From contig CAYOAV010000051.1 in NCBI GenBank assembly GCA_964402055.1, positions 1 through 12,627 on the forward strand: DNA of 12,627 bases, given 5' to 3'. Below, in pieces: positions 1 through 6,222 of this stretch; the stretch's first letter is position 1, and each line of letters opens with the position of its first letter. The translations under genes and the position numbers were made by a program. Below the pieces are notes generated by a model. The model saw only the letters and a list, made by a program, of their open reading frames with translations, had not been told where the DNA came from and ran no database searches. This DNA comes from UMGS363 sp964402055. Its GTDB lineage: Bacteria > Bacillota > Clostridia > Oscillospirales > Ruminococcaceae.

Positions 1-291
1 GGTCTTATGCTTGATGAGATAGAAAAAAGCTTTTCAAAGAAAATTACAGTCACACGTCCGGAGGGTGGTCTTTTTATATGGGCAACTCTCCCCGAAAACT
101 GCGATATGATGAGCTTTTGCAATGTTGCCGTGCAGAAATATAAGGTAGCGGTTGTCCCGGGAACAGCCTTTCTCATAAACGAAAGTGATAAAACCTGTTC
201 GTTCCGTCTGAATTTCTCTACACCAACAGATGAACAGCTCGTCAAGGGTTGCGAAATACTCGGAAAGCTCTCAAAGGAAATGTTTGATTAA
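1..291 (+). CDS. PLP-dependent class I/II aminotransferase, C-terminal part only (5' end outside window)
   Basis: The reading frame is open from the first base (GGT CTT ATG) to TAA at 289-291, so the ATG at 7 is internal and only about 96 C-terminal residues are visible. This is the small C-terminal domain of fold-type I aminotransferases. It contains RPEGGLFIW, typical of the MocR/2-aminoadipate transaminase branch, then the VVPGTAF turn, then FRLNFS. The arginine of FRLNFS (codon 205-207) sits where the substrate alpha-carboxylate-binding arginine is expected. The PLP lysine lies upstream and is not seen. The enzyme would transfer an amino group between an amino acid and a 2-oxo acid in the cytoplasm; the substrate cannot be told. 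It could also be the end of a MocR-type regulator with an N-terminal GntR HTH, because the same C-terminal sequence occurs in both. trpS follows after 15 nt, so the two are probably co-transcribed. Confidence 0.85.
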   Translation, partial: GLMLDEIEKSFSKKITVTRPEGGLFIWATLPENCDMMSFCNVAVQKYKVAVVPGTAFLINESDKTCSFRLNFSTPTDEQLVKGCEILGKLSKEMFD

Positions 292-306
292 AAAGGAAGT
301 GTTTTT

Positions 307-1314
307 ATGCCTGATACAGAAAAGAAAAAGGTTATTTTGAGCGGAATACAGCCATCGGGTGCGTTCACGCTCGGAAATTATGTCGGTGCTATCAAAAACT
401 GGGCAACCTTGCAGGACGACTACGATTGCCTTTATATGATTGCCGATATGCACGCAATTACCGTCCGTCAGGACCCTGCTAAGCTCCGTAAGAATACTCT
501 TGAAGCCTATGCCGCAATTTTAGCCTGCGGAGTTGACCCCGACAGATCTATCGCATTTATCCAGTCGCACGTCCCGACTCACGCACAGCTCAACTGGCTC
601 CTTGCTTGCTGTACACAGTTCGGCGAGCTTTCAAGAATGACACAGTTCAAGGATAAATCCGCAAAGCACCCAGATGATATAAATTCAGGACTTTTCACAT
701 ATCCTGTTCTTATGGCGGCTGATATCCTTGCATATAATGCCGACCTCGTTCCTGTCGGAGCTGACCAGAAGCAGCACCTTGAGCTTACAAGAAATGTTGC
801 ACAGCGTTTCAATCAGCGTTACGGCGAGCTTTTCAAGCTTCCCGATGGCTATATCCCACCGAAGGGTGCGAAAATTATGTCGCTTGCTGAACCGACAAAG
901 AAAATGTCAAAATCTGATGAAAATCAGAACGGCTGTATTTATATCCTCGATGATAAGGATACTATTATCCGTAAATTCAAGCGTGCCGTTACCGATAGCG
1001 ATACCGTTGTGCGTTATGCCGAGGGTAAGGACGGAATAAATAACCTTATGACTATCTATTCTGTTGTTACAGGTAAAAATAACGATGAAATAGAGCGTGA
1101 ATTCGAGGGTAAGGGCTACGGTGACTTCAAATCCGCAGTCGGTGAGGCTGTCGCTGACCACCTTGCACCTGTCAGAGCTGAATTTGATAGGCTTATCGCC
1201 GATAAAAAATACCTTGAAGAGTGCTTCTCCAAGGGCGATGAAGCTGCTTTCAAATATTCACGCAGGATCGTTTCCAAGGCTTACCATAAAGCTGGTTTTG
1301 TTGATAGGATATGA
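307..1314 (+). CDS. trpS: Tryptophanyl-tRNA synthetase (TrpRS), class Ic
   Basis: The enzyme charges tRNA-Trp with tryptophan using ATP in the cytoplasm. The product is 335 residues, a usual length for bacterial TrpRS (about 325-350), and looks intact. The HIGH-equivalent is PSGAFTLGNYVGA at residues 16-28, with TLGN replacing HIGH as often seen in TrpRS. DMHAIT begins at residue 47, GADQKQH lies at 151-157 (the conserved substrate/ATP-pocket segment), and the KMSKS loop is exact at 199-203. The ATG at 307 follows an AAGGAAG ribosome binding site at 294-300. The gene lies 15 nt behind the aminotransferase gene. No T-box leader or Trp-codon-rich leader is seen just upstream, so any tryptophan control would act at a promoter outside the window. 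No clear intrinsic terminator follows the gene. Confidence 0.98.
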   Translation: MPDTEKKKVILSGIQPSGAFTLGNYVGAIKNWATLQDDYDCLYMIADMHAITVRQDPAKLRKNTLEAYAAILACGVDPDRSIAFIQSHVPTHAQLNWLLACCTQFGELSRMTQFKDKSAKHPDDINSGLFTYPVLMAADILAYNADLVPVGADQKQHLELTRNVAQRFNQRYGELFKLPDGYIPPKGAKIMSLAEPTKKMSKSDENQNGCIYILDDKDTIIRKFKRAVTDSDTVVRYAEGKDGINNLMTIYSVVTGKNNDEIEREFEGKGYGDFKSAVGEAVADHLAPVRAEFDRLIADKKYLEECFSKGDEAAFKYSRRIVSKAYHKAGFVDRI

Positions 1315-1323
1315 TCTGTCACT

Positions 1324-1333
1324 TAAACGTTTA
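1324..1333. promoter_or_regulatory. Candidate LacI-family operator 1, palindrome TAAACGTTTA
   Basis: This is a perfect 10-bp palindrome centred on CG, the usual architecture of LacI/GalR-family operators. It lies 9 nt after the trpS stop codon and about 230 bp upstream of the predicted regulator start site. Its AAACGTTTA core recurs at 1567-1575. It matches only the centre of the CcpA cre consensus, so a local regulator is as likely as CcpA. Function is inferred. Confidence 0.4.
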
Positions 1334-1356
1334 TTTGTTCTAATTACACAAATAAA
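1330..1356. repeat. AT-rich inverted repeat, 9-bp arms with a 9-nt loop
   Basis: TTTATTTGT at 1330-1338 and ACAAATAAA at 1348-1356 are perfect inverse complements. The stem is A/T-only apart from one G-C pair, and no T-run follows on the plus strand, so it is a poor intrinsic terminator. It overlaps the right half of the CG palindrome. It may be part of an extended protein-binding site or a weak mRNA 3' end structure for trpS. Confidence 0.3.
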
Positions 1357-1516
1357 AATTCAAAGCTTGATTTCCGTTGTTTATTTTAACAGTCAGCTGG
1401 TGGAAATTGTTGGAAAATGTACAAATATCGTTCATTTTTAACTGTTATATTTGCTTAAAATCCGTTGGTAATATTGTGCAAAACAACTATTTTTAGTATC
1501 AAATCTTTAAAAACCA

Positions 1517-1545
1517 TTGACATATTAAGCTTTAGGTTGTATATT
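1517..1545 (+). promoter_or_regulatory. Sigma-A-like promoter of the LacI-family gene
   Basis: The -35 box TTGACA (1517-1522) is consensus. The -10 box TATATT (1540-1545) follows at a 17-bp spacing. A better -10 match, TATAAT at 1546-1551, would give a 23-bp spacer, which is too long. Transcription should start near 1552. That puts the second CG palindrome at about +15 to +24, a position where a bound repressor would block transcription. Confidence 0.6.
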
Positions 1546-1565
1546 TATAATCGAACAAGGGAACG

Positions 1566-1575
1566 AAAACGTTTA
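1566..1575. promoter_or_regulatory. Candidate LacI-family operator 2 (or cre-like site), core AAACGTTT
   Basis: The palindrome AAACGTTT (1567-1574), centred on CG, lies just downstream of the predicted transcription start. Its flanks (GAAAACGTTTAA, 1565-1576) agree well with the CcpA cre consensus TGWAANCGNTNWCA, missing mainly the outermost T and one C. It shares the 9-mer AAACGTTTA with the site at 1325-1333. The placement suggests autoregulation by the LacI-family protein encoded next, or catabolite control by CcpA. The sequence alone does not decide between them. Confidence 0.5.
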
Positions 1576-1615
1576 AAGAATGTTCCGAAAGATTTTTGCC
1601 GAAAGGCATTATAAC

Positions 1616-1622
1616 GGGAGAG
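1616..1622 (+). promoter_or_regulatory. Ribosome binding site that decides the LacI-family start
   Basis: GGGAGAG at 1616-1622 lies 11 nt before the ATG at 1634. The upstream in-frame ATG at 1580 has only AGGGAA about 20 nt away, which is too far, and it sits 5 nt after the candidate operator. The 1634 start also gives the normal LacI-family N-terminus. Confidence 0.6.
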
Positions 1623-1633
1623 TTGTTGCCTGC

Positions 1634-2650
1634 ATGGTTTCTATCAAAGACATTGCCGCACAGTGTGGCGTGTCAATTGCAACGGTCAGCAAGGCACTGA
1701 ATAATCATAGAGATGTCAGTGAAGCTACTAAGGCTTATATTAGGGAAACTGCCAAGAAAATGGGGTATCTTCCCAATTACCAGGCAAGAGCGTTGAAAAC
1801 TAACCGTACATATAACCTCGGAGTTCTTTTTAACGAACGAGCCAACAGCGGTCTTACCCATAATTATTTTGCGGCTGTGCTTGATGCATTCAAGCGTGTA
1901 GCCGAACAGCAGGGATATGACATAACATTTATCAGTCCGAATATTGGTGTAAATCACCTTACCGTCTATGAGCATTGCATAAGCCGAAATGTTGATGGTG
2001 TGATGGTTGCCAATGTCGATGACTATAACGACGAGGGAGTTGCACAGCTTCTTGAAAGCTCGATTCCTATCGTGACGCTCGATAAAAAAACAGATAATAA
2101 GCCTGCGGTTATTTCAGATAACTATAAGGGTGTCGAGTGTCTTGTTAAATATGTCCATAAAATGGGGCATACAAAAATCGCATATATTTATGGCGACCTG
2201 TCAAGCGTTACCTCAACAAGAGTTGATGCGTTCCGTAAGACTATGGAAGCCTTGAATATAGAGGTCAGAGAGGAATATCTGCTTGGCGGCTGCTACCGTG
2301 ACGCTAATCTGACGGAAACACTTGTGGAAAGGCTTATGAAAATGAGCGATCCACCAACCTGCATACTTCTGCCAGATGATTTTTCGGCAATTGGTGCATT
2401 GAATGCCTTTGAAAAGCTGAATCTTTCAGTTCCGAAGGATGTTTCTGTTGCTGGCTATGACGGTATAACGCTTTCACAGGTCTTAAGTCCAAGGTTAACT
2501 ACCTTTAAGCAGGATACGGATGGACTTGGAAAAGCTGCCGCAGAACAGTTGATATCTCTGATAAACAAGGAGCTACCCGAAGATGCTGAGCCAATAGTTA
2601 TCGAGGGCTGTCTGCTTGAAGGTGCTTCGGTTAGAGATCTGACCGTATAA
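1634..2650 (+). CDS. LacI/GalR-family transcriptional regulator of the adjacent sugar importer
   Basis: From the ATG at 1634 the product is 338 residues, the standard LacI-family length. The first in-frame ATG at 1580 would add 18 residues (MFRKIFAERHYN...) with no family counterpart. Residues 2-24 (VSIKDIAAQCGVSIATVSKALNN) form the DNA-binding helix-turn-helix, and LPNYQARALKT is the hinge helix that enters the minor groove at the central CG of the operator. The rest is the type I periplasmic-binding-protein-like sensor, with LLPDDFSAIGAL and GYDGITLSQVLSPRLTTF near the C-terminus; these segments usually line the sugar pocket and dimer interface. It probably represses the transporter genes that follow until its sugar ligand binds, and may repress itself through the palindrome at 1566-1575. 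The ligand cannot be read from the sequence. CcpA is less likely given the pathway-specific neighbours. Confidence 0.93.
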   Translation: MVSIKDIAAQCGVSIATVSKALNNHRDVSEATKAYIRETAKKMGYLPNYQARALKTNRTYNLGVLFNERANSGLTHNYFAAVLDAFKRVAEQQGYDITFISPNIGVNHLTVYEHCISRNVDGVMVANVDDYNDEGVAQLLESSIPIVTLDKKTDNKPAVISDNYKGVECLVKYVHKMGHTKIAYIYGDLSSVTSTRVDAFRKTMEALNIEVREEYLLGGCYRDANLTETLVERLMKMSDPPTCILLPDDFSAIGALNAFEKLNLSVPKDVSVAGYDGITLSQVLSPRLTTFKQDTDGLGKAAAEQLISLINKELPEDAEPIVIEGCLLEGASVRDLTV

Positions 2651-2656
2651 ATTCGC

Positions 2657-2681
2657 TATTATATTTTTATTAAATATAATA
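2657..2681 (+). repeat. Perfect AT hairpin in the leader of the solute-binding-protein gene
   Basis: TATTATATTT (2657-2666) and AAATATAATA (2672-2681) pair over 10 bp around the loop TTATT, 7 nt before the Shine-Dalgarno sequence. It is too AT-rich and too close to the start to act as a terminator. It could mark the 5' end of a processed mRNA, stabilise the binding-protein message, or be a palindromic protein site. The role is inferred. Confidence 0.45.
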
Positions 2682-2688
2682 TAACTTT

Positions 2689-2695
2689 AAGGAGG
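2689..2695 (+). promoter_or_regulatory. Near-perfect Shine-Dalgarno of the solute-binding protein
   Basis: AAGGAGG lies 8 nt before the ATG at 2704. It is the strongest ribosome binding site in the window and fits a very highly translated lipoprotein. Confidence 0.75.
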
Positions 2696-2703
2696 AAAAT
2701 CAA

Positions 2704-4173
2704 ATGAAGAATTTTAAGAGAAATCTTGCTTTGCTTTCTGCACTTGCATTAGCTGGAACTATGCTCGCAGGATGCGATAGCAACACAGACGCTGATACCA
2801 ATGACGGTGGTGCTGATAACGCAGTAGTTGATAACGCTGATAACGGCGGCAATGATACTGCTGATAACGGCGACAATACTGCTGATAATGCAACAGCTGC
2901 TACTGCTGATGCTGCATCTGCTGGTACAGGTATCACACTTTCCGATACAGAAGGAAAGGTATTCAACATCTACGCTTGGAACGAAGAATTCAAGGGCTTC
3001 TTCGAGAAGTACTACACAGTTCCAGAGGGCGTAACTGTAAACTGGGTAATCAACCCATCTGACGGCGGCGTTTACCAGCAGAAGCTTGACGAAGCTCTCA
3101 GCGGTCAGGCTGACGCAGCAGCTGATGACAAGATCGATATGTTCCTTGCAGAAGCTGACTATATCGCTAAGTATGCTAACGCAGCTGTAACAATGGACGT
3201 TACAACAATCGGTGTTAATGCTCTCGATACAGAGTATGACTACACAATCTCTGCTGCTTCAAGCACAGATGGCACACTCAAGGGTGTATCCTTCCAGTGC
3301 TGTCCTTCAGGTCTTATCTATAGAAGATCTATCGCAGAGGCAGTTCTCGGTACTTCCGATCCTGCTGAGGTTCAGGAACAGCTTTCTGACTGGACTAAGT
3401 TCGATGAGGTTGCTGCTAAGGCTAAGGATGCTGGCTTCCTTATGACTCCTTCCTATGCTGAAACATACAGACCTTTCGCTAACAATATCACAACTGACTG
3501 GGTTGACGCTGACGGCAACTTCCAGGTAGACGATCAGGTTAAGTCTTGGATCAAGCAGGCTAAGAACTATGTTGACAACGGCTACACACTCACAGGTGGT
3601 GTATGGTCTGATGAAAAGTCTGCTGAAATGGGTGCTGACGGTAAGGCAATGTGCTTCTTCGGTCCTGCATGGTACTACAACTTCTGCATGGGTCCTGCTT
3701 GGGAAGATGGCACAGGCTCTAAGGGCGACTGGGCACTTATCGAAGGTCCTGCTGCTCACTTCTGGGGCGGCACATGGCTCCTCGCTGCAACAGGCACAGA
3801 TAACCCTGAGATGGTTGCAGATGTTATGAACGCATTCACAGCTAACGAGGATATCTGCTCCAAGCTCGTTTCCGAAGAGAACCAGTTCTCCAACAATACT
3901 GCTGTAAACCAGAAGTTTGCTGAAGATCCTGATTACGGCAACGAACTCCTTGGCGGTCAGAACGACACAGCTATCTTTGTAGAGCTTGCTAAGAACATCA
4001 AGTTCCGTTCAACTCCTTATGGTCAGGTATTCAACGAGGATGTTCCTGGATGCTTCCTTGACTACTTCACAGGTACAATCACACTTGAAGAAGCTTGGGC
4101 AAACGTTGATAAGGTTCTCGATGAAAAGTGTCCTTCAGTTACACATGACTGCTCCACATTCGCAGCTGAATAA
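2704..4173 (+). CDS. Carbohydrate ABC transporter solute-binding lipoprotein (CUT1 family)
   Basis: This 489-residue lipoprotein should capture a sugar or oligosaccharide outside the cell and deliver it to the two permeases encoded downstream. The N-terminus is a type II signal peptide: basic MKNFKRN, a hydrophobic core, and lipobox LAGC with the acylated cysteine at residue 24. Residues 25 to about 77 form a low-complexity Asp/Asn/Ala/Thr tether, partly built of repeated ADN. The folded domain starts near GKVFNIYAWNEEFKGFFEKYY, typical of family 1 extracellular solute-binding proteins, and later has an aromatic-rich segment (FGPAWYYNFCMGPAWEDG) that could stack on sugar rings. Its codon choice differs from its neighbours: Ala is mostly GCT or GCA, Asn mostly AAC and Phe mostly TTC, as in highly expressed genes. 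The substrate is unknown. It lies between the LacI-family gene and the permease genes. Confidence 0.93.
   Translation: MKNFKRNLALLSALALAGTMLAGCDSNTDADTNDGGADNAVVDNADNGGNDTADNGDNTADNATAATADAASAGTGITLSDTEGKVFNIYAWNEEFKGFFEKYYTVPEGVTVNWVINPSDGGVYQQKLDEALSGQADAAADDKIDMFLAEADYIAKYANAAVTMDVTTIGVNALDTEYDYTISAASSTDGTLKGVSFQCCPSGLIYRRSIAEAVLGTSDPAEVQEQLSDWTKFDEVAAKAKDAGFLMTPSYAETYRPFANNITTDWVDADGNFQVDDQVKSWIKQAKNYVDNGYTLTGGVWSDEKSAEMGADGKAMCFFGPAWYYNFCMGPAWEDGTGSKGDWALIEGPAAHFWGGTWLLAATGTDNPEMVADVMNAFTANEDICSKLVSEENQFSNNTAVNQKFAEDPDYGNELLGGQNDTAIFVELAKNIKFRSTPYGQVFNEDVPGCFLDYFTGTITLEEAWANVDKVLDEKCPSVTHDCSTFAAE
2812..2889 (+). repeat. Short direct repeats GCTGATAAC encoding the lipoprotein tether
   Basis: GCTGATAAC occurs at 2812-2820, 2836-2844 and 2860-2868, with a one-base variant (GCTGATAAT) at 2881-2889. 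The spacings are 24, 24 and 21 nt, and each copy encodes Ala-Asp-Asn. In-frame spacing would let repeat slippage change tether length without breaking the reading frame. The region is coding and acts as a flexible linker between the lipid anchor and the binding domain. Confidence 0.6.
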
Positions 4174-4202
4174 GCAAATATAAAAACCTAAATTGTGAAA
4201 TT

Positions 4203-4233
4203 GGGGCAGGGCTAAGCCAGCCTTGCCCCTTTT
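4203..4233 (+). terminator. GC-rich hairpin with short T-run between binding-protein and permease genes (leaky terminator or mRNA stabiliser)
   Basis: GGGGCAGGGCT (4203-4213) pairs with AGCCTTGCCCC (4219-4229) over 11 bp with one G-U pair and a 5-nt loop, followed by TTTT (4230-4233). The stem is strong but the T-run is short, which fits partial termination or protection of the upstream transcript. Either would give more binding protein than permease, the usual stoichiometry of such operons. No separate promoter is evident before the permease genes. Confidence 0.7.
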
Positions 4234-4254
4234 CATATCAAAAATCAGGTATGA

Positions 4255-4261
4255 GAAGAGG
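4255..4261 (+). promoter_or_regulatory. Ribosome binding site that decides the first permease start
   Basis: GAAGAGG at 4255-4261 lies 7 nt before the ATG at 4269. The earlier in-frame ATG at 4251 has no purine-rich site at a proper distance and would place this binding site inside the coding sequence. Confidence 0.6.
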
Positions 4262-4268
4262 TCGAAGC

Positions 4269-5228
4269 ATGAAACGAAAATCAATCAGCTATGCAAAATG
4301 GGGCTATATATTTATTGCGCCTTTCTTCATAGTATTCCTTGTATGTACTTTCTATCCGCTGCTTTCAACGTTCTATAACAGCCTTTTTGAAAATTACTGG
4401 GACGCAGGAACGTTTTCACAGGTTGGTCCTAATTTTGTAGGATTAGGCAACTTCAAAAAGCTGTTTACAGCTGACGCAAGCGGCAATATTGATATTTTGA
4501 CTTACACAGCAAACACAATGATAATGTGGATCGCAGGTGCTATTCCGCAGCTTGCTTTCTCACTTATCCTTGCAGTAATGTTTACAAGTACAAGCCTTAA
4601 TATCAAAGGACAGACTTTCTTTAAAACGGTAATATATCTCCCTAACCTTATTATGGCTGCTGCGTTTGCAATGCTGTTTTTCACATTGTTCTCCAATGTC
4701 GGCCCGATAAATCAGATTATTTCAGGCGGTAATCCTGACAAGGTTATAGAATTCTTTAACGGTGTCGGAACTTCGCGAGGAATAATCGCATTTATCAACT
4801 TCCTTATGTGGTTCGGTAATACCACAATTATGCTCATGGCAGGAATTATGGGTATCGATCAGAGTCTTATGGAGGCTGCCGCAATTGACGGTGCAACCTC
4901 AGGACAGGTTTTCCGTAAGATCACACTTCCACTTCTTTCTCCTATCCTTGTTTATGTAATAATCACATCGCTCATCGGTGGTTTCCAGATGTATGATGTT
5001 CCTCAGGTTATTACAAGCGGACTTGGTAATCCTAACAGAAGTACAATGACTTTGATCATGTACCTCAATAGATTCCTTGGTACAACTAAGAACTATGGTA
5101 TGGCTGGTGCTGTTTCCGTACTTGTATTCCTAATCACAGGTATACTCAGCCTCTTTGTATACCGTTCAATTATGGCAGGACGTACCGATCCTAAGCCAAA
5201 GAAGAGCAAAAGTAAGGGGGTTCTCTAA
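4269..5228 (+). CDS. CUT1 sugar ABC transporter permease, MalF/UgpA-like
   Basis: This is an inner-membrane subunit of the sugar importer. With the ATG at 4269 it has 319 residues, a normal length. A cytoplasmic basic N-terminus (MKRKSISYAKW) leads into the first membrane segment (YIFIAPFFIVFLVCTFYPLL), and about six hydrophobic helices can be followed. The cytoplasmic EAA loop, which docks on the ATPase, is seen at residues 202-221: EAAAIDGA, then LPLL, matching EAA---G---------I-LP. The segment with TFYPLLSTFYNSLF is characteristic of the MalF/UgpA/LacF group. The C-terminus is a Lys-rich tail. The stop codon overlaps the next start by one base (TAATG), which implies translational coupling and equal amounts of the two permeases. 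An in-frame ATG at 4251 would add six residues and is less likely. Confidence 0.94.
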   Translation: MKRKSISYAKWGYIFIAPFFIVFLVCTFYPLLSTFYNSLFENYWDAGTFSQVGPNFVGLGNFKKLFTADASGNIDILTYTANTMIMWIAGAIPQLAFSLILAVMFTSTSLNIKGQTFFKTVIYLPNLIMAAAFAMLFFTLFSNVGPINQIISGGNPDKVIEFFNGVGTSRGIIAFINFLMWFGNTTIMLMAGIMGIDQSLMEAAAIDGATSGQVFRKITLPLLSPILVYVIITSLIGGFQMYDVPQVITSGLGNPNRSTMTLIMYLNRFLGTTKNYGMAGAVSVLVFLITGILSLFVYRSIMAGRTDPKPKKSKSKGVL

Positions 5229-6115
5229 TGGCAAATAATAATTTCCAGCCCGTGGGTCACGATAAGGGCAATGCGACTACGAAAAGCATTTCGAGAATTT
5301 TGGCTTATATTTTCCTTATTTTTGTAACAGTCCTTTCGCTTTTTTCGATTTATTTTCTTATAATTAACTCAACAAGAAGTAACGCTCAGCTCCAAGGTGG
5401 ATTTTCAGCAATTCCAAGTAAGTATTTTTTTAGTAATCTAAAAACAGCTTGGAATGATACAGCTCTCTTTACAATTCCAAGAGGTATGTGGAACAGCTTC
5501 TTCATTGCCGCTCTCGGTTGTATTATAACAACCTATTTCTCCGCGATGACTGCATATGGCGTTCACGTTTACGATTTTGCACTTAAGGGCTTTGCTTTCA
5601 ACTTTATTCTTATCGTTATGATGATCCCGACACAGGTTTCTGCCGTTGGTTTCGTTCAGCTTGTAAGAAATGTTCATCTTGAAAATACATACTGGCCGCT
5701 CATCATTCCTTCGATAGCTGCGCCTGCCGTATTCTTCTATATGAAGCAAAATATCGAAAGTACACTTCCTCTTGAGGTAATCGAGGCTGCCCGTGTTGAT
5801 GGTTCAAATGAGTTCAGAACCTTTAATACTATCGCACTTCCGATGCTTAAGCCTGCATTGTCAGTACAAATGATTTTCGCATTCGTTGCATCATGGAATA
5901 ACTACTTCACACCTGCACTTGTAATTGATAAGTCCGATAAGTGGACTCTCCCGATTATGATGGCTGTCCTCCGTTCGAAGATCAATTCCCAGAATGGTGA
6001 CCTTGGTGAAGTTTATATGATGATTCTTCTTGCGATTATCCCTGTTGTCATTGTTTACTTGTTCCTTTCCAAGAATATTGTTAAGGGCGTTGCACTCGGT
6101 GCAGTAAAGGGTTAA
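5228..6115 (+). CDS. CUT1 sugar ABC transporter permease, MalG/UgpE-like
   Basis: This is the second membrane subunit of the importer, 295 residues. It starts at the ATG that shares its A with the previous stop codon and has AAGGGGG at 5214-5220 as ribosome binding site. Hydrophobic helices begin at about residue 23 (ILAYIFLIFVTVLSLFSIYF). The ATPase-docking EAA motif lies at 186-192 (EAARVDG), followed by ALPMLKPAL, a good MalG-type match. The short loop SWNNYFTPALV, typical of this group, is present. Together the two permeases form the heterodimeric channel; the ATP-hydrolysing subunit is not encoded in the window and may be a shared MsmK-type protein. A strong terminator follows directly, so this is the last gene of the transporter unit. 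Confidence 0.95.
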   Translation: MANNNFQPVGHDKGNATTKSISRILAYIFLIFVTVLSLFSIYFLIINSTRSNAQLQGGFSAIPSKYFFSNLKTAWNDTALFTIPRGMWNSFFIAALGCIITTYFSAMTAYGVHVYDFALKGFAFNFILIVMMIPTQVSAVGFVQLVRNVHLENTYWPLIIPSIAAPAVFFYMKQNIESTLPLEVIEAARVDGSNEFRTFNTIALPMLKPALSVQMIFAFVASWNNYFTPALVIDKSDKWTLPIMMAVLRSKINSQNGDLGEVYMMILLAIIPVVIVYLFLSKNIVKGVALGAVKG

Positions 6116-6120
6116 TATTT

Positions 6121-6151
6121 AAAACGGCGTGGTTTTCCACGTCGTTTTTTT
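6121..6151 (+). terminator. Intrinsic terminator of the sugar-importer operon
   Basis: AAAACGGCGTGG (6121-6132) pairs with CCACGTCGTTTT (6137-6148) over 12 bp with one G-U pair and a TTTT loop, followed by a T-run through 6151. It begins 5 nt after the permease stop codon and separates the operon from the sensor-GGDEF gene. Confidence 0.9.
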
Positions 6152-6162
6152 ATAAAAAAATA

Positions 6163-6191
6163 TTGAAATTTCTTTGCATATGTGTTATAAT
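6163..6191 (+). promoter_or_regulatory. Extended -10 sigma-A promoter of the sensor-GGDEF gene
   Basis: TTGAAA (6163-6168) is spaced 17 bp from TATAAT (6186-6191), with an extended -10 TGT at 6183-6185. This is the best promoter match in the window. Transcription should start near 6198, giving a leader of about 25 nt with AAGGGGAAG at 6207-6215. No CG palindrome like those at 1324 and 1566 overlaps it, so it is probably not under the same repressor. Confidence 0.85.
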
Positions 6192-6222
6192 ATAAGCATT
6201 AATTATAAGGGGAAGATTTAGT

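Larger units (their letters stand above)
1315..1633. other. Intergenic region between trpS and the LacI-family gene (control region, no gene seen)
   Basis: This 319-nt AT-rich stretch holds no convincing coding sequence on either strand; the open frames crossing it are out-of-frame extensions from trpS. It contains a perfect CG palindrome (1324-1333), an overlapping AT-rich inverted repeat (1330-1356), a sigma-A-like promoter (1517-1545), a second CG palindrome (1566-1575) and the ribosome binding site of the regulator gene (1616-1622). Between 1357 and 1516 I see nothing specific. Confidence 0.7.

Noticed and set aside
292..306. T-box or tryptophan leader controlling trpS
   Set aside because: Only 15 nt separate trpS from the upstream gene, leaving no room for such a leader.
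1330..1356. Intrinsic terminator for trpS
   Set aside because: The stem is almost entirely A/T and no T-run follows on the plus strand; kept only as an inverted repeat.
1580..1633. In-frame upstream ATG giving an 18-residue longer LacI-family protein
   Set aside because: There is no well-placed ribosome binding site, the extra residues do not match the family, and the ATG at 1634 gives the standard N-terminus.
2639..2667. Separate promoter for the binding-protein gene (CTGACC, 17 bp, TATTTT)
   Set aside because: Both boxes are weak matches, overlap the regulator stop codon and the AT hairpin, and cannot be told from AT-rich background.
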